A stretch of 48,278 nt of DNA from an uncultured Pseudanabaenaceae cyanobacterium. GTDB taxonomy: Bacteria; Cyanobacteriota; Cyanobacteriia; PCC-9006; JAAUQQ01. The stretch is from the NCBI GenBank assembly GCA_938002085.1, contig CALLAT010000097.1:1-48278 (forward strand), written 5' to 3'. This document shows, one piece after another, positions 16,400 through 25,672 of this stretch. Below the pieces are notes generated by a model that searched no databases, was not told where the DNA came from, and saw only the letters and a program-made list of their open reading frames with translations. The position numbers and the translations under genes are program-made. Every line of letters begins with the position of its first letter. The first letter of the stretch is position 1.

Positions 16400-19186
16400 A
16401 TGACAGGTCGCTATTGGGTAACCGGAGCGATGTCGGCAATGTTTGTCCTGGTGTGGTGTAGCCTTGCACCCTTCCTAGGGAGCTTCGCCTGGGCAGGTGC
16501 TCCCTCAGCCCAGACTGCTTCGCTTGCTTCAAGCTCCCAGGTTGCCCAGGTCCAAGTCGCCAACGTTCAAGCTTTAGAGCCCCCCGATTTTTCGCAGCAG
16601 TTGTTACGAGAGGGAGAGGGGCAGCTCCAGGCGGCCAGTCGTTATCCGTTGGAGCAAGGGAGAGTGGCTTTTGCGGCGGGTCGCTATGCTGAGGCCGTTG
16701 CCCAATTCCGGCAGGCTACAGGGGCTTCGGCCCAGGCTGGTTTAATCCTGGAAGAGGCCCAGGCTCTGAGCTATCTCTCTTTGGGGCAGCAGAAGCTCGG
16801 GGATTGGGCGGCTGCAGAGCGGTCGGTTACCGAAAGTTTGGCGCTGGTGGGTCGCATTTCCCCCAGTCGAGATCAGCAAATTACCCTCGGTCGCGTTTTT
16901 AATACCCAGGGCAGTCTCTATTTTTCCAAGGGCCAGGCCAGGGAAGCGCTAGCGGCTTGGCAAGCTGCGGAAGAAGCCTATAAGGAAGCTGAGGATGAGG
17001 CGCGGCAGCTGGGGAGTTTGATCAATCAAAGCCAGGCTTTGCAATCCTTGGGCTTTTACGGGCGGGCTCGGCAAACCCTGGAGGATATTGGTCAGCGTTT
17101 GGAAAGCCAATCGACGGAGCTACAGCTCTTTGGTTGGGGCAATTTGGCCAATATGTATTGGCGCACGGGGGACTTGAAGCAGGCTGAGGAAACGCTGCGC
17201 AAGGCCCTGAATGTGCCCCATTCGGTCGATCATCTTCAGCGGCGCAGTGGGCTATTCGTCAGCTTGGGCAATATTGAGCAGGCCCGAAAGCAGCTGAGGC
17301 GATCGCTCCAGCACTACGAGCAGGCCGCCAACCTGGCCTCGGGGGAGCTGGAATTTCAAGCCACGCTCAATCAATTTCAACTGTTGCTCCGTCTCGATGA
17401 GCAGCCCAAAGCCCGCCGTTTAATTCCGAGGCTCAATCGTCAGCTTCAAGCTTTGCCACCTAGCCGACCTGTGCTGTATGGGGCAACTCACTTTGCCAAT
17501 AGCCTGACCCAGCTGGCCTTTACGGAGCCGGTGGATCGTTCTACTCGAAGTCATTCTCGGCGGCAACCTCGTCTTGGCGTGGGCGATGACCTGACCAAAG
17601 GCAAGACCGCAAAGTCTAGCGATCGCCGCCCTAAAACGCTTCAAGACCCCGAGAGTCTTAAGCTGGCTAGCCAAACCCTGACCTGGGCAATGGAAACGGC
17701 TAAGCAATTGGGAGATGCTAGGGCTGAGACCTATGCCCGAGGATATCTGGGCCATCTCTATGAGCTGTCTCAGCAATGGCAGGGGGCTCAGGTGCTGACC
17801 CAGGATGCAATTACCCAAGCAGAGCGGATCAATGCCCAGGACATTGGCTACCAATGGCAGTGGCAACTGGCTCGCATTCTCAAGGCCCAGGGGCAGGATG
17901 ACTCAGCTAAGAAGGCTTACCACAATGCCTTTGATATGTTGCAGTCGTTGCGGAGTGACCTGGTTACCGCTCAGCCGGACTTGCAGTTTTCCTTTCGCGA
18001 GAGCGTAGAGCCTGTTTACCGCGAATTTGTGGCTATCTTGCTCCGGCCTGTGCCGCCAGCGACTGAGCCCACGCCCGAGGCGTTGAAACTCGCTCGGGAG
18101 GTGATTGAAGCGCTCCAAGTTGCGGAACTGAATAACTTTTTCCACACGGCTTGTTTGCAGGATCAGGTGGTTCCTTTAGAGGAAGTGGATGAGACGGGAG
18201 CAGCCGTTCTGTATCCCATCATCTTGCCCCGTCACATCACATTGATTTTGAGCTTGCCCGGCCAGCCCCTGCGCAGCGTGAGCACAGAGGTGACTCAGAA
18301 AAAGGTTGAGAAGACCCTGCGCAAGTTTAGGCGCAGTTTAGAAAGGCCCTATACCGATCCTCGGGGGACCGAACTGGCTCAGCAGGTCTATGACTGGTTG
18401 ATTCGGCCCATTGAAGCGGAGCTTAAGGCGAGTGATATTCAAACCCTTACGTTTGTTTTGGATGGAGCGCTGCGGAATGTGCCCATGGCGGCACTCCATG
18501 ACGGGAAGGAATACCTGATTCAAAACTATAGTATTGCCCTCACACCGGGGCTTCAGCTCTTAGACCCTAAGCCTATTCAGCTTAAAAATAAGCGAACGCT
18601 CCTGGCTGGTATTACTGAAGCGCGTCATGGTTTTCCAGCACTGCCGAATGTTAAAGATGAGCTGGCTGCGATTCAGAATGTGGTTTCCAATAGGGTTTTG
18701 CTGAACGATACGTTTACCAGCGGTGCGCTCAAGGAGATTGTGCAAAGTTCAGATTTTCCAGTGGTTCATCTGGCGACTCACGGACAATTCAGCTCGGATG
18801 TGGAAGATACCTTTGTCTTGGCTTGGGATGAAGAAGTGAAGGTTCAGGATTTGAGTTCGATCTTGCGGGGAGGCGATCGCCTTGATAAGCCTCTGGAACT
18901 ATTAGTTCTGAGTGCCTGTGAGACGGCTTCGGGGGATGCTCGGGCAGCGCTGGGCTTAGCGGGTATTTCGGTGCAAGCGGGGGCGCGGAGTACGTTGGCG
19001 TCTCTGTGGAGTTTGGATGATAAGTCTGGGGCTGTGTTTGCTGAGAAGTTTTATAAGGCGCTTTTGCCTGGCAAGCTGAGCCGAGCGGAGGCTTTGCAGG
19101 CGGCGCAACTGGAGATGCTGGATGACCCCGATTATCGCAAACCGCAAAGCTGGGCGTCTTATGTGTTGGTGGGCAATTGGCTTTGA
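16400..19186 (+). CDS. Secreted TPR repeat protein with C-terminal CHAT protease domain (second copy)
   Basis: The 928-residue protein has a signal peptide (about residues 8-33, ending FAWAG-APSAQTA). TPR-like helices span about 75-520; LAAWQAAEEAY, TGDLKQAEETLRKAL and ARAETYARGYLGHLYELSQQ are typical. A CHAT domain fills about 670-928. The catalytic dyad is intact: His794 in HLATHGQF and Cys840 in LVLSACETASGDARAALGLAG. It is paralogous to 112-2772 over the whole length, with an extra basic/Ser-rich insert near 375-410. AAGGT lies 7 nt before the ATG. The MITE upstream could affect its promoter. The likely role is exported proteolysis or protein processing with TPR-based partner binding; the substrate is unknown. 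Confidence 0.94.
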   Translation: MTGRYWVTGAMSAMFVLVWCSLAPFLGSFAWAGAPSAQTASLASSSQVAQVQVANVQALEPPDFSQQLLREGEGQLQAASRYPLEQGRVAFAAGRYAEAVAQFRQATGASAQAGLILEEAQALSYLSLGQQKLGDWAAAERSVTESLALVGRISPSRDQQITLGRVFNTQGSLYFSKGQAREALAAWQAAEEAYKEAEDEARQLGSLINQSQALQSLGFYGRARQTLEDIGQRLESQSTELQLFGWGNLANMYWRTGDLKQAEETLRKALNVPHSVDHLQRRSGLFVSLGNIEQARKQLRRSLQHYEQAANLASGELEFQATLNQFQLLLRLDEQPKARRLIPRLNRQLQALPPSRPVLYGATHFANSLTQLAFTEPVDRSTRSHSRRQPRLGVGDDLTKGKTAKSSDRRPKTLQDPESLKLASQTLTWAMETAKQLGDARAETYARGYLGHLYELSQQWQGAQVLTQDAITQAERINAQDIGYQWQWQLARILKAQGQDDSAKKAYHNAFDMLQSLRSDLVTAQPDLQFSFRESVEPVYREFVAILLRPVPPATEPTPEALKLAREVIEALQVAELNNFFHTACLQDQVVPLEEVDETGAAVLYPIILPRHITLILSLPGQPLRSVSTEVTQKKVEKTLRKFRRSLERPYTDPRGTELAQQVYDWLIRPIEAELKASDIQTLTFVLDGALRNVPMAALHDGKEYLIQNYSIALTPGLQLLDPKPIQLKNKRTLLAGITEARHGFPALPNVKDELAAIQNVVSNRVLLNDTFTSGALKEIVQSSDFPVVHLATHGQFSSDVEDTFVLAWDEEVKVQDLSSILRGGDRLDKPLELLVLSACETASGDARAALGLAGISVQAGARSTLASLWSLDDKSGAVFAEKFYKALLPGKLSRAEALQAAQLEMLDDPDYRKPQSWASYVLVGNWL

Positions 19187-19503
19187 GCGGTGTTTCCGGT
19201 GAAGCGGATCGGCAGTTCTGGGGTTCTTAGAGCAGATCAGACTTTGGTTTGGCTTGTGAGTGCAGGGCCAGAGATGGTTAATGCTGAGATTTCGCTTAAA
19301 AGTGGCTGAGATGGAGAGTGAAGCTGCATAAGTCAGATTTTTAAAAAGTATAAAAAGCAGTAGCAGACTTTGACATAAAGATAGAGAAAGTCCTCTGTCA
19401 GTCTTGGGTCGATTCGGTATGGCGCTTGTAGCCCATGCGAATTGCCATACCAAAGCGCTACAACTCAAAACTAATTTGACTTGCCATCACAGGAATCTAA
19501 CTG
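19187..19503. other. Intergenic region, no gene seen
   Basis: The 317-bp gap between the CHAT gene and the carotenoid-oxygenase-like gene becomes AT-rich after about 19300. An 8-bp inverted repeat GGTATGGC/GCCATACC (19416-19423 and 19444-19451) lies 50-90 bp upstream of the next gene and could be an operator. No terminator with a U-run was found behind the CHAT gene. Confidence 0.4.
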
Positions 19504-21735
19504 ATGTCGTCTGCCCCTTCTTTGCCTAAGTCACTGCTTTCAACTAGCCGTGCCGAGTTTTATGATGCTGATGGACGGAAACCCGAAGAACGATCGCTTA
19601 CTCTAACCGTCAAAGCAAAGCTAACAGACGACATTACGACTCTACCTGATGACTTAATTGGCTCTCTATTCATTGTTGCTCCGGTAGGCTCCCTAGACTC
19701 GCCCAAAGTTGACAAATCCCAAACAGTCTTACCAACTAAAAGCGGATGGATGCACCTGCTCAATGGGGATGGGATGGTTTATCGAGTGGATTTTAGCCCC
19801 AATGAGGTTAAGTTCTCTTCTCGATTCATGGAGACTGTCTCATGTCACGCAGATAGAATCACACAGAAAAGTAATTCTGTTCTGAAGTTTCTGGATTTTG
19901 GATTAGCACGTATTTCCTTCTATTTAGGTAACTGTAATCAGTCCAATACAGCATTTTTGCCCGTTCCCACTTCGTCTGGAGAAGCAGATAAGTTAGTCGT
20001 AACGTGGGATATGGGGCGTCCCATGGAAATTGACCCCAAAACTTTAAGGACGATTGCTCCTATTGGGTCTAATAAAGACTGGCGCTCAATGTTGCAGATC
20101 CTTGAAAAAACGACAGTCATGAAAGGAATCATGAGCTCGGCACATCCAGTATTGGTGCCAGAGACGAAGGAAGTTATCACGCTCAATGTTGTGAAATCTA
20201 TCCGTGGACTCTTAGGCCTATCTCGTCTTGTACCTCCTGATCTCTTAGGTTTAGCCGCTGACTTTTCTATCCGCGATCTTAGGCGACAGCTCTTAAAATT
20301 ATTCGTTGATATTGCACAAGAGCCTTTGGAACTATTCCTCGGCCTATTGCAACGCTTGAAAGTTCTCAAATCGGGAGATGTCTACCTACTTTCCTGGAAT
20401 TCAGAAACAGACAGGGTGGAGACTTGGAAAGTTCTATTGCCAGATGGTGCTCCGATTTTGATCCAACAAACAACTCATCAAATGGGTATCACGGAAGACT
20501 ATATAATCTTTGCAGATACGGCATTTAAAATCACCCCAGAAGACATATTGTTATCTGTCCTTTGGATTGACGGTCTTACGAAGCTAGAGGAAAAGGCACT
20601 GGCATGGCTACGATTCCATAGAGGTTATCTCACTAGCCCTTTAGAGAAGGATACACCTCTTTATGTTGTAGATCGTAAGCAGCTTAAGTCTACGGCAGCT
20701 GGTGGCACTGTGACAGCGAAACGCATTGTCCTTAAAGATGCTGCAATCTCACATTTTCAGGTTGACTACAGTAACCCTAATGGAAAAATTTTGCTGCATG
20801 CAGCACTGAATCAGAGCACGGACTTCGCTGAATTTATTCATGCTGACGATATCTCAGCCTTAGAGAGTGAAGCTGTAACAGAACAGATGCGAGATATGGC
20901 AGGTATTTTTACAGATGCAATGGAAGTGAATCGACCTGCAACTTTTGTTATTGATGTAGAAGCTGGAAAAGTTGAATATGAAGCAACTTTAACTAAAGCA
21001 GAAGCTGAAGAACATACTTGGTCTATGGGAATTTATGCATACCCAGATCAAAGACCCACTAATCAATTTTCGGATATTTATTGGACAAGTTTTGGGGTAT
21101 GGCCAGAAACACTTTCAGAATCTGTTTATGAGCTTTATAAACATCGCTATGATGGAAGACCGCAGGAACTGGAAAAATTCAAGGCCGGAGTAAATGCTGG
21201 ATTGCCGACATCCATCTGCAGAATTCATATCAATCGAGATGAGAAAGAGCCCACTGTCTCTGTTATTGACTCTTATCAATTTCCTATTATTGATGGTGTG
21301 GCCTGCTTTGGTAATTCACCACAATTTATTCCCAAGAATGGAGATACCAATTCATCAGAGGGCTATATCATTTGTGCTGTAAACTACTCCTCTAATGCGA
21401 TCTCAGTTGGAGAACACATCGGTAGCCCTAATTCTTGGTCTCGTAATACAGAGTTTTGGATCTTTAATGCTCTGGATTTGAAGCAAGGTCCGCTATATAG
21501 GATCAGCCACGAGAAGCTTAATTTAGGTATGACGATTCATACATCTTGGCTCAAGGAGGTTGAATCTCCCCAAAATCCTCGAAAATATGATGTGCGTCAA
21601 GATTTCAAAGACCAAGTTGCTACAGCAGCAGAGTTTCACTCTAAAAAGGATCCTGAGATTGCGAAAGAATTAGAGACTCTATTCGAGGAGATTTATACAG
21701 AAGTTGAGAAGCAGCAAAATCAATTGAAATCTTAA
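19504..21735 (+). CDS. Carotenoid oxygenase (RPE65/CCD family) homologue, unusually long
   Basis: The 743-residue protein resembles non-haem-iron carotenoid cleavage dioxygenases. The family N-terminus is visible (LPDDLIGSLFIVAPVGS, then GWMHLLNGDGMVYRVDF). Candidate iron-binding histidines are His214 (SSAHPVLVP), His325 (THQMGITEDYIIF), His417 (SHFQVDYSNPNG) and His679 (MTIHTSWL), in the right order. Bacterial members are usually about 450-500 residues, so there are about 200-250 extra, mainly between the first and second His and around 440-620. The region is AT-rich and lacks HIP1 octamers, which suggests transfer. It would cleave a carotenoid or another conjugated double bond; the substrate is not predictable. 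GGAA is 9 nt before the ATG. Confidence 0.8.
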   Translation: MSSAPSLPKSLLSTSRAEFYDADGRKPEERSLTLTVKAKLTDDITTLPDDLIGSLFIVAPVGSLDSPKVDKSQTVLPTKSGWMHLLNGDGMVYRVDFSPNEVKFSSRFMETVSCHADRITQKSNSVLKFLDFGLARISFYLGNCNQSNTAFLPVPTSSGEADKLVVTWDMGRPMEIDPKTLRTIAPIGSNKDWRSMLQILEKTTVMKGIMSSAHPVLVPETKEVITLNVVKSIRGLLGLSRLVPPDLLGLAADFSIRDLRRQLLKLFVDIAQEPLELFLGLLQRLKVLKSGDVYLLSWNSETDRVETWKVLLPDGAPILIQQTTHQMGITEDYIIFADTAFKITPEDILLSVLWIDGLTKLEEKALAWLRFHRGYLTSPLEKDTPLYVVDRKQLKSTAAGGTVTAKRIVLKDAAISHFQVDYSNPNGKILLHAALNQSTDFAEFIHADDISALESEAVTEQMRDMAGIFTDAMEVNRPATFVIDVEAGKVEYEATLTKAEAEEHTWSMGIYAYPDQRPTNQFSDIYWTSFGVWPETLSESVYELYKHRYDGRPQELEKFKAGVNAGLPTSICRIHINRDEKEPTVSVIDSYQFPIIDGVACFGNSPQFIPKNGDTNSSEGYIICAVNYSSNAISVGEHIGSPNSWSRNTEFWIFNALDLKQGPLYRISHEKLNLGMTIHTSWLKEVESPQNPRKYDVRQDFKDQVATAAEFHSKKDPEIAKELETLFEEIYTEVEKQQNQLKS

Positions 21736-21773
21736 GCTATCCTCAGGTTAGGAGCTTTGATTTTTCAAGTTAT

Positions 21774-21856
21774 AGTCATTCCAATTAAGGACTAAGCAGC
21801 GAAGCAACAACCAGTGAAAAAATGTTTGGCTTGTCTTAAACTCATTTGGAATGACT
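21774..21856. mobile_element. 83-bp MITE-like element with imperfect inverted repeats
   Basis: The termini AGTCATTCCAA (21774-21784) and TTGGAATGACT (21846-21856) are perfect complements, and similarity continues inward to about 22 bp with mismatches. No target duplication is evident. A 75-codon minus-strand frame across it is probably an accident. It lies in the 320-bp gap between the carotenoid-oxygenase-like and DUF4336 genes; the remaining sequence of that gap shows nothing else. Confidence 0.55.
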
Positions 21857-22055
21857 GTTCTAAAAATCAGCCTTGATGCTTTACTCCAGTCCAGTAGAAT
21901 TTGAAGTTCCCAAATAGATAAAAAATGAGTGGTTTTCAATTTAAAAGATATAGAGTAACAGCCTTCTACGAACATTTGTCAGCTCCAAGTCATTTTTTCT
22001 TGGGTGCTATTCAAATCTCTATAGCTTTACCCCTTCTTCTTAAATAGGTGCTTTC

Positions 22056-22772
22056 ATGAATCTCATTTTGCTCGGTTCTAATATTTGGATAGCCTCCCAA
22101 AAGCTAGGTTTCTATGGACTTGAGGTTGGTAATAAAATGACTGTTATTCGCCTAGAAAATGGTGAATTAGTTCTAATTTCTCCTATCAAAATAGATCGGA
22201 GTGATTGTGAAAATCTAGATGCTCTGGGAAAGGTAAAACACCTCGTTGTTCCTAATCTGTTGTTGCACGACTTGCATGTAAACGAAATGCAGGGCTTCTA
22301 TCCTGATGCAACACTATGGGGGGTAGATGGATTCTCTAAAAAGAGGCCAGATCTTCAAATAGATGCTTTGCTCAATAAACCTGGAAATTTCGATAGCTCA
22401 TTGGAATATATTCCATTCGATGGGCTCAAGACTGCATTACCCATTTGGCAGGTGTTAGACATAAAAGAGACGGTATTCTGTCACAAGCCGAGCAAAACAT
22501 TAATCATCGCTGATGTGGCCTTCAATTTTGATGAGCATGATCCAACTTTAACTCGAATTATCGCCCGTCTTCTAGGTTGCTATAAAATTCTCAAACCATC
22601 CCTTGTCGAAAAATGGCTAAGTGATGATAAGGCTAAAATAGCCAGCTCTGTCAAAGAAATTCTCAAGTGGGATTTTGACCGCGTTGTTCCAGCCCATGGC
22701 TCAATCATTGAAGTGACAGGGAAAGAGGAGTTCAAAGCAGCATTTGAGTGGTTCCTGTCACGTTCTCTTTGA
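22056..22772 (+). CDS. DUF4336 protein, metallo-beta-lactamase-like fold
   Basis: The 238-residue protein matches the DUF4336 family of cyanobacteria and plastid-bearing eukaryotes, distantly related to metallo-beta-lactamases. Landmarks are NIWIASQ at the start, HLVVPNLLLHDLHVNEMQGFYP, FCHKPSKTLIIADVAFNF and RVVPAHGSII near the C-terminus. The classic HxHxDH metal motif is not present, so enzymatic activity is uncertain. AGGTG lies 6-7 nt before the ATG. It is AT-rich like its two neighbours. Being next to the carotenoid-oxygenase-like gene in the same direction allows a pathway link, but the 320-bp gap argues against tight co-transcription. Confidence 0.82.
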   Translation: MNLILLGSNIWIASQKLGFYGLEVGNKMTVIRLENGELVLISPIKIDRSDCENLDALGKVKHLVVPNLLLHDLHVNEMQGFYPDATLWGVDGFSKKRPDLQIDALLNKPGNFDSSLEYIPFDGLKTALPIWQVLDIKETVFCHKPSKTLIIADVAFNFDEHDPTLTRIIARLLGCYKILKPSLVEKWLSDDKAKIASSVKEILKWDFDRVVPAHGSIIEVTGKEEFKAAFEWFLSRSL

Positions 22773-23062
22773 AGCTAAGGTTTCGCAAGAGTTTCACACT
22801 TTTAAGTACAATATTTCGATGCTGAATGAGATATACTATGACCACTGAAAGTCTTATATTGTGAGGATTAAGTCAGGATGGCTTCATCTTGTAGATATCA
22901 GGAGATACCATAATACCAATCAAATTTTACAAATATGCATATTAGGTGAAGTCTAGGCTAGCACCAGCTTAGAGAGAAGCTTAGGTCGAATTAAGACCGC
23001 CGCTGCAGCTCACTGTAATAAACTTAAAGCTATAGATAAATACACTATTTAAACCATTTGAG

Positions 23063-25651
23063 ATGAGTCAGAGTCGGATCGCACTTAAGCTAATGCTGAG
23101 ACTGGGGCTAGTTTATAGTGCCTGGTTAGGCGGATTCTTATGCCTAAAGCCACTTCTGGCACAGGAGGTCGTAGGGGATGATACATTACCAACTCCTACA
23201 CGTGTGATTGTAGATAACCAAGAATTTCTTATTGATCAAGGAACTCAATCTGGAAGTAACTTATTTCACAGTTTCAAATTTTTTTCAATTCCTACTGATT
23301 TCAAGGCTGTATTTTTGTCAACTCCTGGTGTTCAGAACACGCTTGCCAGAGTTACAGGAAACTATCTCTCTAACATTGACGGCTTGATTCAAGTAGATGG
23401 CACTGCCGACTTTTTTTTGATTAATCCAAATGGGATTATATTTGGGCCCAATGCAGCATTAGATGTTGGTGGATCTTTCCTCGCGACGACAGCTGAACAG
23501 GTCAGGTTTAGTGATAATGCTGTTTTTAACGCATTTCCAGTCAATAGCCCATCTTTGCTAAGTCTCAGTACTCCCTCAGGATTACAATTTGGGGAGGATC
23601 CTGGCGAAATTGTAAATCAAGCAAGTCGAAATGATGTGTCACCTAACCGGAGGGGATTGCATGTTAACCCAGATCAAGTACTTGCACTCATTGGTGGTGA
23701 AATAAGGATTTCTGGAGGCGATATTGTTTCGCCTCAAAGCCATGTCAAGCTAGGTGCAGTCGCTGAAGGCAGTTTGGTGAATCTGGCAAAATCTAGTGAG
23801 GTTGGGTATTTTTTTGATTTCGATTATGGAAACGTTAATGCATATCGAGACATTCAGATTTCCTCGCTCGCCACAATTGACTTAAGTGGTATTGAAGGCG
23901 ATCAATTAGTCAATAATAATGGATCAATTAATATCCGAGGTAAAGACATTATCGTCTCTGGTGGGTCTCGTATCTTAGTTGATAATTTTGGGAATGAAGT
24001 TGCTGGTGATGTTCACATCACAGCATCAGATACCTTTACAGTTACGGGGACAGCTTCGTTAGACGGACCTCTGGCAAATGATGGATTGGTCGAAACTCTC
24101 CGGCGTAGTCGAATTTCGTCAAGTACTTCTCGGGGACGTGGTAAAGGTGCAGATATTAATGTTACTGCTAAGCGTGTGAGTTTTTTAGATGGTGGAATTC
24201 TTGCAGCTGAAACAAGAGGAGAAGGAACCGGTGGGAAGATCTCCATTCAGGACTCTGAATGGGTTGAAGTTTCGGGTCAGGCTCCATTAATAAGAGTAGT
24301 TAATCCATTGGTTGTTGAGCAGCTAGCTGAATTTGGAGGAGTTAACCCAGATTTTTTTGCGAATGGTCTCACAGGTTCGATTATATCCCTTACAAGTTTC
24401 TCAAGTGGCCAGAGTGGCAACTTGGTTATAGACACAAAACTTTTGAAAATTCGTGATGGTGGACTTATTAATTTAGGCCCTTTTAGTGGTGTTGGAGGGG
24501 ATGCGATGATCAAGGCAGAGAAAATAGAAGTAGTGGGAACTAATCCTGGTGAAAATTATCCTTCTGCAATTAGTGTCGCAGTTTTACCTATACCGGGGGC
24601 AACTGGCGTACCTGGAGATTTATTAATTGATACTTCTATCCTACGAATTAAAGATGGGGGACGTCTTGGTTTAGATACAACAACTGATTCAGGGGCGCTA
24701 GGGAAAATTAACGCTTATGAGTTAGTAGAAATTGCTGGATTTTCGTCTAATGGTAAGTTCAAGAGCCTGATTTCCGGGCGTAGCAGTTTAGCCGGAGTGG
24801 GTGGAACCGTAGAAATCACAACAGCAGATCTCCGAATTCTAGATGGTGGAAGTATTTTTGTTGTGGGAGTGAGTTCATCTGAAGGCGGAGATATTCAAGT
24901 CACAGCCAACTCACTTCTACTAGACAATGATGCCGCAATCACCACAGCCTCAGGCAAACTTTTGGGAGGAAACATCAACTTGGATATTGACGGTGCACTA
25001 ATAATGCGCCGAGGTAGTCGAATCTCAGCCGGAGCCGGAGAAGCAGGGAAAGGAGGAAATGTTTCCATTAACGCCGAGCTTATTGCTGCTGCTCGCCAAG
25101 AAAATAACGACATCATTGCTACAGCTGAAGAAGGAGCAGGCGGCAATATCAACATCATTACCAAAGGAATTCTAGGATTCCAAACTAGCGGTCAACGAAC
25201 TCCAAATAGTGACATCAGTGCTAGCTCAGAAGTTGGAGTCGATGGTAACGTCACTATTAACACTCCTGAAACTGAAGTTGACTCTACACAAGTACAATTA
25301 AGTGAGACATTTGCTCCCCCTGAACTAGCAGCAAGTTGCTATGTAGTGCAAGCAACGGATGGTAGATTTGTTCGCACTGGAAGAGGCGGATTGCCAACGA
25401 ACCCAGTGAGCCCTGTTGCTGCTGACAATCTTTGGCAAGACCTTGAACCATTGCCTAGCTCCTCTCTCAGGGCACAGCAACAGACCATGTCTCCAACCAG
25501 TACTTCCCACCTAGGTCAGCCTGCAGAACAACCCAAATTGAAAGAAGCGATCGCTTGGACTTTCGCGAAAGATGGGAAAGTTCAACTTGTTAGCTCGGAA
25601 GATGAAGGTTCAATTGATTTTGCAGTTGCTTCTACTTGTAGCCCTAATTAA
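23063..25651 (+). CDS. Filamentous-haemagglutinin-like secreted exoprotein (TpsA type)
   Basis: The 862-residue protein has a signal peptide (about 1-33, ending KPLLAQ). The haemagglutination-activity/TPS secretion domain follows (about 40-200), shown by NPNGIIFGPNAALDVGG. A long beta-helix region with G-, S- and D-rich repeats spans about 200-760 (many SGGxI and LDGG-type turns). The C-terminal part has SCYVVQATDGRFVRTGRGGLP, a tail pattern of cyanobacterial members. TPS proteins leave the cell through a TpsB outer-membrane pore; none is encoded in this window. It is preceded by a 290-bp AT-rich gap and converges with the kinase gene 21 bp away. It is often seen near CHAT, DUF928 and CHASE2 genes in cyanobacteria (general knowledge). 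Confidence 0.9.
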   Translation: MSQSRIALKLMLRLGLVYSAWLGGFLCLKPLLAQEVVGDDTLPTPTRVIVDNQEFLIDQGTQSGSNLFHSFKFFSIPTDFKAVFLSTPGVQNTLARVTGNYLSNIDGLIQVDGTADFFLINPNGIIFGPNAALDVGGSFLATTAEQVRFSDNAVFNAFPVNSPSLLSLSTPSGLQFGEDPGEIVNQASRNDVSPNRRGLHVNPDQVLALIGGEIRISGGDIVSPQSHVKLGAVAEGSLVNLAKSSEVGYFFDFDYGNVNAYRDIQISSLATIDLSGIEGDQLVNNNGSINIRGKDIIVSGGSRILVDNFGNEVAGDVHITASDTFTVTGTASLDGPLANDGLVETLRRSRISSSTSRGRGKGADINVTAKRVSFLDGGILAAETRGEGTGGKISIQDSEWVEVSGQAPLIRVVNPLVVEQLAEFGGVNPDFFANGLTGSIISLTSFSSGQSGNLVIDTKLLKIRDGGLINLGPFSGVGGDAMIKAEKIEVVGTNPGENYPSAISVAVLPIPGATGVPGDLLIDTSILRIKDGGRLGLDTTTDSGALGKINAYELVEIAGFSSNGKFKSLISGRSSLAGVGGTVEITTADLRILDGGSIFVVGVSSSEGGDIQVTANSLLLDNDAAITTASGKLLGGNINLDIDGALIMRRGSRISAGAGEAGKGGNVSINAELIAAARQENNDIIATAEEGAGGNINIITKGILGFQTSGQRTPNSDISASSEVGVDGNVTINTPETEVDSTQVQLSETFAPPELAASCYVVQATDGRFVRTGRGGLPTNPVSPVAADNLWQDLEPLPSSSLRAQQQTMSPTSTSHLGQPAEQPKLKEAIAWTFAKDGKVQLVSSEDEGSIDFAVASTCSPN

Positions 25652-25672
25652 TCATTTTGAACAGATGAAACT

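Noticed and set aside
21748-21975. 75-codon minus-strand frame that might be a transposase remnant
   Set aside because: It runs through the inverted repeat of the 83-bp element and has no DDE-like or zinc-finger residues.
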